Shown here one piece after another: positions 7,451-13,967 of a stretch of 37,867 nt of DNA. The DNA is from GWA1-54-12 sp964489845 (GTDB lineage Bacteria; Patescibacteriota; Minisyncoccia; UBA6257; GWB1-50-10). Location of the stretch: assembly GCA_964489845.1 (NCBI GenBank), contig CAZAZV010000007.1, forward strand, positions 1-37,867. Reading direction: 5' to 3'. Each line of letters starts with the position of its first letter. The stretch's first letter is position 1. Both the position numbers and the translations under genes were made by a program. The notes below the pieces were generated by a model. It ran no database searches, was not told the origin of the DNA, and saw nothing but the letters and a program-made list of their open reading frames with translations.

Positions 7451-7463
7451 GGGGATTTCTCGA

Positions 7464-7469
7464 ATACTA
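7464..7469 (-). promoter_or_regulatory. -10 element of rsh
   Basis: TAGTAT on the minus strand ends 13 nt before the chosen ATG, predicting a leader of about 7 nt. It lies back to back with the groES promoter. Confidence 0.4.
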
Positions 7470-7502
7470 TTACTTCCGAGAGTAGCACACAAAGGTCGTA
7501 AG

Positions 7503-7511
7503 TGCTATTTT
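7503..7511 (+). promoter_or_regulatory. Extended -10 promoter of groES-groEL, leaderless or nearly so
   Basis: TGc-TATTTT ends 9 nt before the groES ATG. No CIRCE inverted repeat (the usual HrcA operator) is visible upstream. Confidence 0.55.
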
Positions 7512-7520
7512 ATCAACAAT

Positions 7521-7811
7521 ATGCTAAAACCACTTTCTAACAAGGTTGTGATAGAGCCTGCGGAAAAAGAAACGCAGACAAAGTCGGGTATCGTCATTCC
7601 CGATACGGCGGGTGACAGCCGCCCGGTGCAGGGAACCGTCATCGCGGTGGGTCCCGGCAAGCTGAATGACGAGGGGAAGCGAATGCCCCTGTCGGTGAAG
7701 GTCGGGGACGTCGTGCTCTTCAAAAAGTACGGACCGGAAGAATTCGAACGGGACGGGAAGAAATATCTGGTCGCGGACGAGGACGACATCATCGCAATAG
7801 TGGAAAAATAA
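7521..7811 (+). CDS. groES: Co-chaperonin GroES
   Basis: The protein has 96 residues, full family length. The fold signature runs from LKPLSNKVVIEPAE through the mobile-loop segment TQTKSGIVIPDTAGD to GTVIAVGPGK and ends in EDDIIAIVEK. GroES caps GroEL and closes the folding chamber in the cytoplasm. The ATG is 9 nt downstream of an extended -10 and has no Shine-Dalgarno. groEL starts 4 nt after the stop, the normal operon order. Classical heat-shock operators (CIRCE) are not visible, so regulation is not shown by the sequence. Confidence 0.96.
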   Translation: MLKPLSNKVVIEPAEKETQTKSGIVIPDTAGDSRPVQGTVIAVGPGKLNDEGKRMPLSVKVGDVVLFKKYGPEEFERDGKKYLVADEDDIIAIVEK

Positions 7812-7815
7812 ACGT

Positions 7816-9459
7816 ATGGCAAAAGAAATATTGTTCAATGAAGCGGCGCGGGCCGAACTGAAGAAGGGGGTAGACATGCTCGCGAACGCGGTGAAGGTAA
7901 CCCTGGGCCCGCGCGGACGCGCCGTCGTGCTCGAAAAGAGCTTCGGCGCCCCCGTCATCACGCTCGATGGCGTGACGATCGCGAAGGAAATAGAACTCGA
8001 GAATAAGGTGCAGAACATCGGCGCGTCACTCGTGAAAGAAGTCGCCTCGAAAACGAACGACGTGGCGGGCGACGGCACGACAACGGCAACGGTCTTGGCG
8101 CAGACGTTCATCGCCGAAGGCGTGAAGAATGTGTCGAGCGGCCTCGACCCCATCGCGCTCCGGCAGGGGATGACGGAAGCGATGGATATCGTCATCGGCC
8201 ATCTGAAGAAGACGTCAAAAAAGGTGAATGGTAAAGACGAGATCGCGCAGGTCGCGACGATTTCGGCGCGCGACGAAGCAATCGGAGATCTCATCGCTGA
8301 AGTGATTACGACAGTGGGGCAGGAGGGTGTCGTCACGGTGGAAGAGTCGCAAACGCTCGGTCTCGAGCACGAAGTCGTGGAGGGAATGCAATTCGACCGC
8401 GGGTATATTTCCGCGTATATGATAACCGACCAGGAACGGATGGAGGCGGTGCTCGAGGACCCGTACATTCTCATCACCGACAAGAAAATCAGCGGCATCA
8501 ACGACCTCCTGCCAATTCTCGAGAAAGTCGCCGCGAAGGGCAAGAAAGAATTGCTCCTCATCGCGGAAGACGTGGACGGCGAGGCGCTCGCAACCCTGGT
8601 GGTCAACAAGCTGCGGGGAACCTTCAATGTACTCGCGGTAAAGGCGCCTGGTTTCGGAGACCGGCGCAAGGAGATGCTGCAGGATATCGCGGTTGTCACC
8701 GGAGGCGACTTCATCTCGGAAGAAGTCGGCCGCACGCTCGAACACGCTGACATCGAATCACTCGGCAGCGCACGGCGCGTCGTCGCGACAAAAGACAATA
8801 CCGTCGTGGTCGGCGGCAAGGGAACGAAAGCGGACATCGACAAGCGCATCGCGCAGCTGAAGGCGCAGCTCGAACAAACCGACTCGAAGTTCGACCGCGA
8901 GAAGCTGCAGGAACGGCTCGGGAAGCTCGCGGGCGGCGTCGCAGTCATCCGCGTCGGCGCGGCGACCGAGGTCGAGCAGAAGGAAAAGCAACACCGCATC
9001 GAGGACGCCGTCGCGGCGACGAAAGCGGCGGTTGAGGAAGGTATTGTGCCGGGCGGAGGCGTCGCACTCGTCCGTGCGGCAGAAGCGCTGAAAGGACACA
9101 TCGCCAACATGGACAAGGACAATCTCGCGAAAATCACGGGAGCGAAAATTATTCTCCAAGGACTTTACGCTCCGTTGCGGCAAATCGCGGAGAACGCGGG
9201 GTATGAGGGCTCGGTAGTCATTGAGAAAGTCATACACGGAACGAACGGCGACTACGGCTTCAACGCCGCAACCGGCAACTACGGCAACCTGTACCAAGAC
9301 GGCGTCGTTGACCCGGTCAAGGTAACCCGCTCGGCACTGCAAAACGCCGTCTCCGTGGCGGAGATGCTCCTCATTACCGAAGCGGTCGTCTCCGAGAAAC
9401 CGAGGAAAGAAAGCGGAGACGAAGGCCATATGCACGGTGGGATGGACGGCATGATGTAA
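7816..9459 (+). CDS. groEL: Chaperonin GroEL
   Basis: The protein has 547 residues, full length. Recognisable elements include KVTLGPRGRAVVLEKSFGAP near residue 27, the ATP-binding DGVTIAKEIEL and GDGTTTATVL, the VEGMQFDRGYISAYM apical entry, and VPGGGVAL near residue 413. The C-terminus ends in HMHGGMDGMM, a Gly-Met-rich tail typical of bacterial GroEL, with extra histidines. It forms the double-ring folding chamber with GroES. There is no Shine-Dalgarno in the 4-nt gap after groES, so translation probably depends on coupling. A hairpin terminator follows. Confidence 0.97.
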   Translation: MAKEILFNEAARAELKKGVDMLANAVKVTLGPRGRAVVLEKSFGAPVITLDGVTIAKEIELENKVQNIGASLVKEVASKTNDVAGDGTTTATVLAQTFIAEGVKNVSSGLDPIALRQGMTEAMDIVIGHLKKTSKKVNGKDEIAQVATISARDEAIGDLIAEVITTVGQEGVVTVEESQTLGLEHEVVEGMQFDRGYISAYMITDQERMEAVLEDPYILITDKKISGINDLLPILEKVAAKGKKELLLIAEDVDGEALATLVVNKLRGTFNVLAVKAPGFGDRRKEMLQDIAVVTGGDFISEEVGRTLEHADIESLGSARRVVATKDNTVVVGGKGTKADIDKRIAQLKAQLEQTDSKFDREKLQERLGKLAGGVAVIRVGAATEVEQKEKQHRIEDAVAATKAAVEEGIVPGGGVALVRAAEALKGHIANMDKDNLAKITGAKIILQGLYAPLRQIAENAGYEGSVVIEKVIHGTNGDYGFNAATGNYGNLYQDGVVDPVKVTRSALQNAVSVAEMLLITEAVVSEKPRKESGDEGHMHGGMDGMM

Positions 9460-9486
9460 GTATCAGATCCTGCGGTATCTCATATG

Positions 9487-9520
9487 CAAAAGCCTCTTGT
9501 ACACGAGGGGCTTTTGTGTT
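9487..9520 (+). terminator. Terminator-like hairpin after groEL
   Basis: CAAAAGCCTCT (9487-9497) pairs with AGGGGCTTTTG (9506-9516) with an 8-nt loop. The T-run is inside the stem, as in bidirectional terminators. Confidence 0.6.
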
Positions 9521-9561
9521 AAAAGAAGAAAAGAAACGATTTCCAATCAGGAGGTGGCGGT

Positions 9562-10083
9562 ATGTATCAAGACATGACGGTGTCGCTCATCTTTGCGGCC
9601 GATGAGATGGATGTGATCGGATTCGGGGGGAAACTCCCCTGGGAAGGGAAACAGCGCGGCGATATGGCGCAGTTCGTGAACGTCACCAGAGAGAGGGGGT
9701 TCGTCATCGTTGGTAGAAAAACCCACGAGGAGATCGGGCACCTGAAAAAACGGGTCAACATCGTCGTGACGAGGAACGAATCATTTAAAAGTCGGCGATG
9801 CGTCGTCGTGCACTCTCCCGAAGAGGCATTGGACTTCGCGTGGTCCTCGGGCGCAAAGGAGGTAGTTTTCATCGGCGGAGAGACACTCTTTAAAGAAGCG
9901 ATGCCATACGCAGATGTCATCTACTTCACGAGAATCCACGCTTCATTCGAAGGGGACGCCCACGCACCGGAGATCGACACTGGGGCATGGGAAGAAACGA
10001 ACAAGGAAGATTTCCCCGCCGACTCGAAGAACCGGGACGCCTATACCTTTTACACGTTCGTCCGCAAAAACAGAGCCGCATGA
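9562..10083 (+). CDS. folA: Dihydrofolate reductase
   Basis: The protein has 173 residues, normal size. The N-terminal segment VIGFGGKLPWEGKQRGDMAQ has the family IGxxxxLPW pattern with an acidic residue (Asp) where the substrate-protonating Asp/Glu is expected, followed by GRKTHEEIG for NADPH binding and VVFIGGETLFKEA, equivalent to the IGGxxxF motif. It reduces dihydrofolate to tetrahydrofolate, needed for dTMP and purine synthesis and fitting glyA and folD elsewhere in the window. A strong Shine-Dalgarno (AGGAGGTGG) precedes ATG 9562, in contrast to leaderless core genes. It ends at a terminator shared with the convergent topA. Confidence 0.9.
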   Translation: MYQDMTVSLIFAADEMDVIGFGGKLPWEGKQRGDMAQFVNVTRERGFVIVGRKTHEEIGHLKKRVNIVVTRNESFKSRRCVVVHSPEEALDFAWSSGAKEVVFIGGETLFKEAMPYADVIYFTRIHASFEGDAHAPEIDTGAWEETNKEDFPADSKNRDAYTFYTFVRKNRAA

Positions 10084-10100
10084 ACCTCCGTCCGCTCTGC

Positions 10101-10128
10101 AAGTCCACCGCTATCCGGTGGACTTTTT
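10101..10128 (+). terminator. Rho-independent terminator of folA, containing the topA stop codon
   Basis: A 9-bp stem AAGTCCACC/GGTGGACTT (10101-10109, 10117-10125) is followed by T's on the plus strand. The topA stop codon (10111-10113) sits in its loop. Confidence 0.8.
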
Positions 10129-12063
10129 CTTTTCCGCCCCAGGAACGGTCCATGACGCGTAATCGCAGTCGGGATACCGGCTGCAGCCGTAAAACACCCT
10201 GCCCTTGCGTGTCCTCCGGCGAATAACCATTCCTTCGCCGCACTTCGGGCACGGACCGAAGCTGTTCGTCCCGTCGATGTACGGCTTGGTATTCCGGCAC
10301 TCGGGAAATCCGGTGCACGCGAGAAACTTTCCGAAGCGGCTCGTTTTTACGACCATCGGCTTGCCGCACTTATCGCAGATGACATCGGTCTTCTGCGGCT
10401 CACCTACGACGGTTTGCTTCTGCACTTCGTCGTATTTTCGTTCCAAATTTTCAGAAAACGGTTTGTAGAACTCGTCCACGACGCGCCGCCAATCGGAAGT
10501 TCCCTCCGCGATGTGGTCCAGGTCCTCCTCCATGTGGGCAGTGAAATCGATGTCCACAATGGCGGGGAAGTGCTCGGTGAGCACCTGCGTCACCAGCTCT
10601 CCGATTTCAGTAGGCACAAATCGCCGTCCGTTGTCTTTCTCGACGTAGTTGCGGAGTTCCAAGACCGATATGATGGAGGCGTATGTGGAGGGCCGCCCGA
10701 TGCCGGCGTTCTCGAGCGCCTTGATCAAGCTCGCCTCGTTGTACCGCGGCGGCGGTTCCGTCTCGTGTTCGTCGAGCGCGACATGTCGGAGCGTGAGTGA
10801 AGCTCCCGTCGCAAGCGTGGGGAGTGCTTGTTCCTCGAACTTCTGTTTCCACACCCTGAGATACCCGTCGAAAACGAGTGTTCTCCCCGATGCGCGCAGG
10901 AGATACGTGCGCGTTTCCTCTGCTGCTACATCAATCCGCCGTTGCATAAAGACCGCGGGAGGGAGCTGCGACGCGACGAACCGCGCCCAGATGAGCTCGT
11001 AGAGCTTCGCTTCGCGCCGCTCAAGACCGGGCGGGGTAACAACGAGCGACGTCGGGCGTATCGCTTCATGCGCTTCCTGCGCGAGGCGCGATTTTTTCGA
11101 AAACACTCGCGGAGTCGGGAGCACATACGCGGAACCGAGCTCTTTCGCAATCCAGCCGTGCGCCATGGCGAGCGCTTCGCGCGACAAATTCACTGAATCG
11201 GTGCGCATATACGTGATAAGCCCTCGCTCATAGAGCGTCTGCGCGAGGCGCATGGTCTGCCGCGAAGAGAAATGCAACCGCCGGCTCGCTTCCTGCTGCA
11301 GCGTGCTCGTGATGAACGGCGGCAGGGGATTGCGCTTCATCTCTTTCTCTTCCGTCTCCGCGACGGTATATGTCGCCCGTTCCAGATCGCGGACGATCGC
11401 TTCGGCCTCCTGCTTGTTCTTGATGCCGGGAACGGGGAAGTCGTCGCTGCCGATTCGTACAAGCGAAGCGACGAACGTTCCGAAATCGGCGGAAATGGTG
11501 AAGTAGGCTTCTTTGTAGAACGCGCGTATCTCGCGTTCCCGGTCCACGATCATCCGGAGCGCCGCGGACTGTACTCGTCCGGCGGAAAGTTTCGGCGCGA
11601 CTTTCTTCCACAGGAACGGCGAGAGCTTGTATCCCACGAGGCGGTCGAGCACTCGGCGCGCCTGCTGGGCGTCAACGAGCGCCATATTGATTTCCCGCGG
11701 ATGCTTCAGCGCGTCCTGGATGGCGCTTTTGGTGATTTCATGAAACGCGATGCGTCGTATATCGTGCAAATTCAACAGTTCCGCAAGATGCCATGCGATC
11801 GCCTCTCCTTCGCGGTCCTCATCGGTTGCGAGAATGACACCGCCGGCCTTCGCAGCCGCTTTCTTGAGCGCCGAAACGCCCTTCCGCGCTTTCATCGGAA
11901 TGACGTAGCGGGGCTCGTACCATTCATCCACGTTCACGCCAAGGTCTCCTTTCGGGAGGTCGCGAACGTGTCCGTACGAAGAAACGACCTCGTATGAATC
12001 GGGGAGAAATGCCTGTATGGTTTTCGCCTTCGTGGGCGACTCGACGATAACGAGGTTTTTCAT
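10111..12063 (-). CDS. topA: DNA topoisomerase I
   Basis: The protein has 650 residues. It opens with the TOPRIM domain: LVIVESPTKAKTI with Glu8 (4-16) and ATDEDREGEAIAWHL with the acidic triad D81/D83/E85. The catalytic tyrosine is Y285 in GLITYMRTDSVNLS. Two C-terminal zinc ribbons of the CxxC...C...C type follow: CDKCGKPM...CTGFPEC and CPKCGEGM...CSRYPDC. It relaxes negative supercoils. It is shorter than E. coli TopA (865 residues), as usual in lineages with fewer C-terminal repeats. It starts 33 bp from the divergent PilO-like gene, with overlapping promoters, and stops inside the folA terminator. Confidence 0.96.
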   Translation of the reverse strand: MKNLVIVESPTKAKTIQAFLPDSYEVVSSYGHVRDLPKGDLGVNVDEWYEPRYVIPMKARKGVSALKKAAAKAGGVILATDEDREGEAIAWHLAELLNLHDIRRIAFHEITKSAIQDALKHPREINMALVDAQQARRVLDRLVGYKLSPFLWKKVAPKLSAGRVQSAALRMIVDREREIRAFYKEAYFTISADFGTFVASLVRIGSDDFPVPGIKNKQEAEAIVRDLERATYTVAETEEKEMKRNPLPPFITSTLQQEASRRLHFSSRQTMRLAQTLYERGLITYMRTDSVNLSREALAMAHGWIAKELGSAYVLPTPRVFSKKSRLAQEAHEAIRPTSLVVTPPGLERREAKLYELIWARFVASQLPPAVFMQRRIDVAAEETRTYLLRASGRTLVFDGYLRVWKQKFEEQALPTLATGASLTLRHVALDEHETEPPPRYNEASLIKALENAGIGRPSTYASIISVLELRNYVEKDNGRRFVPTEIGELVTQVLTEHFPAIVDIDFTAHMEEDLDHIAEGTSDWRRVVDEFYKPFSENLERKYDEVQKQTVVGEPQKTDVICDKCGKPMVVKTSRFGKFLACTGFPECRNTKPYIDGTNSFGPCPKCGEGMVIRRRTRKGRVFYGCSRYPDCDYASWTVPGAEKKKSTG

Positions 12064-12079
12064 AACAATTCCAATACGA

Positions 12080-12086
12080 TATAATA
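12080..12086. promoter_or_regulatory. Overlapping divergent -10 region of topA and the PilO-like gene
   Basis: Plus-strand TATAAT (12080-12085) lies 11 nt before ATG 12097. The same bases read TATTAT on the minus strand; a weaker minus-strand TATTGG 7 nt before the topA ATG is the alternative. Confidence 0.5.
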
Positions 12087-12096
12087 ATCATACAAA

Positions 12097-12648
12097 ATGG
12101 CAAGCGACAAGGGAACGAAGAATTTGTTCCAGAAGCGTCTCACGAAAGAACTGGGCATCACCGCCGCGGTGCTCCTGCCGCTCATAGCCGGCTTCGCGTT
12201 CCTGCGCGCGCAGGTGGCAGCCGCAGCAAACCAGATGATCGCCGCGCAGCAACAGTTCACCGAACAAACCTCTGTCATCAACCGCCTCATCACGCTCCGC
12301 ACCCAGTACGACCAGTTCGCGCGAACGGACTTGAACGTGCTCTCGAACGTGCTGCCGACGAAAGACAACCTCATAAATCTTTCGCAGGAATTCCAAGCAT
12401 TCGCGGAAGGAAACAATCTCAAGTTTGGATTCTCATTCCGCGGAGAAGATCCGGCAACGCCTACGAGCCCTGGCGCGATACATTTCTCCATCAACGTGTC
12501 GGGCGCGACGCTCCAGGATATCAAGACGTACATTCAGGCGGTCAAGAACTTTCACTACCTCACGACACTTGACAGCGTGCACGTAACGCGCGCCGACCAG
12601 GGGGTCGACGCCATCATCATCGGACGCGTCTACTATGAAAACCAATAA
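12097..12648 (+). CDS. PilO-like membrane protein, possible type IV pilus inner-membrane component
   Basis: The protein has 183 residues: a short cytoplasmic N-terminus, one transmembrane helix (about 21-40, ITAAVLLPLIAGFAFLRAQV), a coiled-coil (about 41-95) and a C-terminal alpha/beta domain with GAIHFSINVSGATLQDIKTY and a terminal VDAIIIGRVYYENQ strand. This layout is that of PilO/GspM-like proteins, which scaffold type IV pilus assembly. Similarity is architectural, not a strong motif match. The downstream 69-residue gene overlaps by 14 nt. No pilus ATPase or pilin gene is in the window, but a DNA-uptake cluster sits 1.3 kb away, where a pilus would make sense. Confidence 0.5.
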   Translation: MASDKGTKNLFQKRLTKELGITAAVLLPLIAGFAFLRAQVAAAANQMIAAQQQFTEQTSVINRLITLRTQYDQFARTDLNVLSNVLPTKDNLINLSQEFQAFAEGNNLKFGFSFRGEDPATPTSPGAIHFSINVSGATLQDIKTYIQAVKNFHYLTTLDSVHVTRADQGVDAIIIGRVYYENQ

Positions 12649-12844
12649 CCACACAACGCGCCAGCAGCTTATCTTCTACGCGCTCGCGGCGATCTTTTTC
12701 ACGTCGCTCATCGCGTTCGTCGTCATGAATTTCGTATTCCTCACCGCGAATCTCAACAAGGCGTTCGGCTATACGCCACAGGCAAACCCGCAAACGGTTC
12801 GGTTCGACGGAAAAGCATTTGACGCCCTGGAACTGACGCACTAG
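12635..12844 (+). CDS. Small single-pass membrane protein coupled to the PilO-like gene
   Basis: The protein has 69 residues. A strongly hydrophobic helix spans about residues 12-37 (LIFYALAAIFFTSLIAFVVM onward) and a short polar tail follows (VRFDGKAFDALELTH). The start lies 14 nt inside the preceding gene, which argues for co-translation. I do not recognise the family; the operon link suggests a small accessory subunit of the same membrane complex. The stop codon is 2 nt from the 3' end of the antisense tRNA-Ala. Confidence 0.65.
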   Translation: MKTNNHTTRQQLIFYALAAIFFTSLIAFVVMNFVFLTANLNKAFGYTPQANPQTVRFDGKAFDALELTH

Positions 12845-12846
12845 TG

Positions 12847-12919
12847 TGGACCGTACCGGATTCGGACCGGTGACCTCCACATTGCAAATGTGGCGCTCTG
12901 CCAGCTGAGCTAACGGCCC
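12847..12919 (-). tRNA. tRNA-Ala (anticodon TGC)
   Basis: The minus strand folds into a 73-nt cloverleaf. The acceptor stem GGGCCGT/ACGGTCC contains the G3-U70 wobble that identifies alanine tRNA. The anticodon loop TTTGCAA gives TGC. The T-arm is ACCGG-TCCGAAT-CCGGT, so position 55 is C instead of the near-universal U. The discriminator is A and CCA is not encoded. Promoter and terminator lie immediately upstream. Confidence 0.93.
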
Positions 12920-12933
12920 CCTTATTCACCCTT

Positions 12934-12961
12934 ATCATACACAAAGCCCCGCTCGAATCAA
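12934..12961 (-). promoter_or_regulatory. Promoter of tRNA-Ala
   Basis: On the minus strand TTGATT (12956-12961), 16-nt spacer and TATGAT (12934-12939), with the tRNA 5' end about 15 nt further. The -35 lies inside the upstream terminator loop. Confidence 0.55.
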
Positions 12962-12978
12962 TTTCTTGCGGGGCTTTG
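12942..12978. terminator. Strong hairpin terminator between the basic peptide gene and tRNA-Ala
   Basis: An 11-bp stem CAAAGCCCCGC/GCGGGGCTTTG (12942-12952, 12968-12978) is placed to end minus-strand transcription of the small basic peptide gene. It overlaps the tRNA-Ala promoter. Confidence 0.65.
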
Positions 12979-12999
12979 TAGTATGAGAACCGCGCACGC

Positions 13000-13071
13000 T
13001 TATCTCCTCTTCTTGCTCGACTTGCGCGCCTTCTTCGCGGTCTTGCGTGCGGTCTTCTTTTTTGCTGCCAT
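13000..13071 (-). CDS. 23-residue Lys/Arg/Ala peptide, histone-tail-like
   Basis: The frame encodes a 23-residue peptide starting MAAKKKTARKTAKKARKSSK and ending KRR. Over half the residues are Lys or Arg, with Ala/Thr/Ser spacers, like the tails of histone H1-like or HU-type bacterial proteins. Support: an extended -10 (TGc-TATAAT on the minus strand at 13156-13161) upstream, a strong terminator directly downstream, and no competing feature. It may bind DNA or RNA as a free peptide, or be the last exon-like remnant of a longer basic protein. Translation is not proven, and no clear Shine-Dalgarno is seen. Confidence 0.5.
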   Translation of the reverse strand: MAAKKKTARKTAKKARKSSKKRR

Positions 13072-13155
13072 TTTATTGTTGTATGTACATACGAACGACC
13101 TTTGCAACTTATCCGCGCATCACGCGGAAGAGTTCTATCTGTATTTATTACTTTC

Positions 13156-13164
13156 ATTATAGCA
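13156..13164 (-). promoter_or_regulatory. Extended -10 promoter for the basic peptide gene
   Basis: Minus-strand TGc-TATAAT predicts a start near 13149 and a 5' leader of about 78 nt that contains a CCGCG/CGCGG hairpin. Confidence 0.45.
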
Positions 13165-13221
13165 AATGCGTTTTACGAAAACAGTGGATAACTTTTAAAA
13201 ACGATTTTCCGGCACAAAGTT

Positions 13222-13250
13222 TTGAATTTCGAAACAATTTGGAGTACGCT
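13222..13250 (+). promoter_or_regulatory. Promoter of tRNA-Ile and the downstream nuclease/com genes
   Basis: TTGAAT (13222-13227), 17-nt spacer, TACGCT (13245-13250), about 12 nt before the tRNA 5' end. Confidence 0.45.
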
Positions 13251-13262
13251 CAAATAAGAAAC

Positions 13263-13334
13263 GGGCATGTAGTTCAGTGGTAGAACGCTATCCTGATAAG
13301 ATAGAGGCCGCAGGTCCGATTCCTGCCATGCCCA
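13263..13334 (+). tRNA. tRNA-Ile (anticodon GAT)
   Basis: A 72-nt cloverleaf with a perfect acceptor stem GGGCATG/CATGCCC, D-stem GTTC/GAAC and anticodon arm CTATC-CTGATAA-GATAG giving GAT. The T-arm is GCAGG-TCCGATT-CCTGC, again with C at position 55. The discriminator is A and CCA is not encoded. The HNH gene start codon follows after only 5 nt. Confidence 0.93.
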
Positions 13335-13339
13335 CCGGG

Positions 13340-13960
13340 ATGAATATCAACTCACCGGGACGCATACTCGCGGTGTTTCTCGCGCTCCTACTCTTCACCT
13401 CCGGATATCTCTTCTATCGCGGGCACCGCGCGGAGCGCGCCGCGGCGGGGGAACTTGCCGTGTTGCTCGCCGGCGCAGAAAGAGAAGCGCTCCTCGGCGA
13501 ACGGACAAAATCAACTGATTGCATGCTCCGCGGAACCTTGCCGGACCCCGCCTGTACGCCCGGCGCGGTATTTCCGGATGCGACGCGCGAACACATCTGC
13601 AGAGCGGGGTACACGCAAACGGTTCGGAACGTTCCCCAAAAACTGCGCGAAGCGGTCTTCGCGGAATACGGCATTCCGTATCCGCAACCGCGCGGCACGT
13701 TTGAAGTCGACCACTTGATACCACTTGCCATCGGCGGGTCGAACGACATTGCCAATCTGTTCCCGCAGCCCGCGGCGGAGATAGGGTTCCGCGAGAAAGA
13801 TGTCGTGGAGGTATATATGCAGGAAGAAGTGTGCGCGGAGCGCGTCGCACTCGGTATCGCGCAGGAACGGATCGCGGAAAATTGGCAAGACATTTTCAAT
13901 CGCTTGGCACCGGAGCGCGTCGAGCAAATCAAAACGGCGTTCTCAAACTGGTCGGAGTGA
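13340..13960 (+). CDS. Exported or membrane-anchored HNH-type endonuclease
   Basis: The protein has 206 residues. A signal peptide or anchor occupies about residues 8-27 (ILAVFLALLLFTSGYLFYRG). The C-terminal part carries the HNH-type pattern FEVDHLIPLAIGGSNDIANL FPQP near residues 127-150, with an upstream Cys pair and GYTQTVRNVP as in a known family of secreted HNH proteins. HNH nucleases cut DNA with one metal ion in a beta-beta-alpha fold. It lies immediately before comEC and comEA, so an inferred role is trimming of incoming DNA outside the membrane during uptake. ATG 13340 is 5 nt after tRNA-Ile, so its mRNA 5' end is probably made by tRNA 3' processing. comEC starts 7 nt after its stop. 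Confidence 0.8.
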   Translation: MNINSPGRILAVFLALLLFTSGYLFYRGHRAERAAAGELAVLLAGAEREALLGERTKSTDCMLRGTLPDPACTPGAVFPDATREHICRAGYTQTVRNVPQKLREAVFAEYGIPYPQPRGTFEVDHLIPLAIGGSNDIANLFPQPAAEIGFREKDVVEVYMQEEVCAERVALGIAQERIAENWQDIFNRLAPERVEQIKTAFSNWSE

Positions 13961-13967
13961 ATGCTCC

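Noticed and set aside
7524..9137. Long open frame antisense to groES-groEL (over 530 codons).
   Set aside because: Serine/alanine-rich composition typical of the antisense shadow of a GC-rich gene; groEL itself is unmistakable on the other strand.
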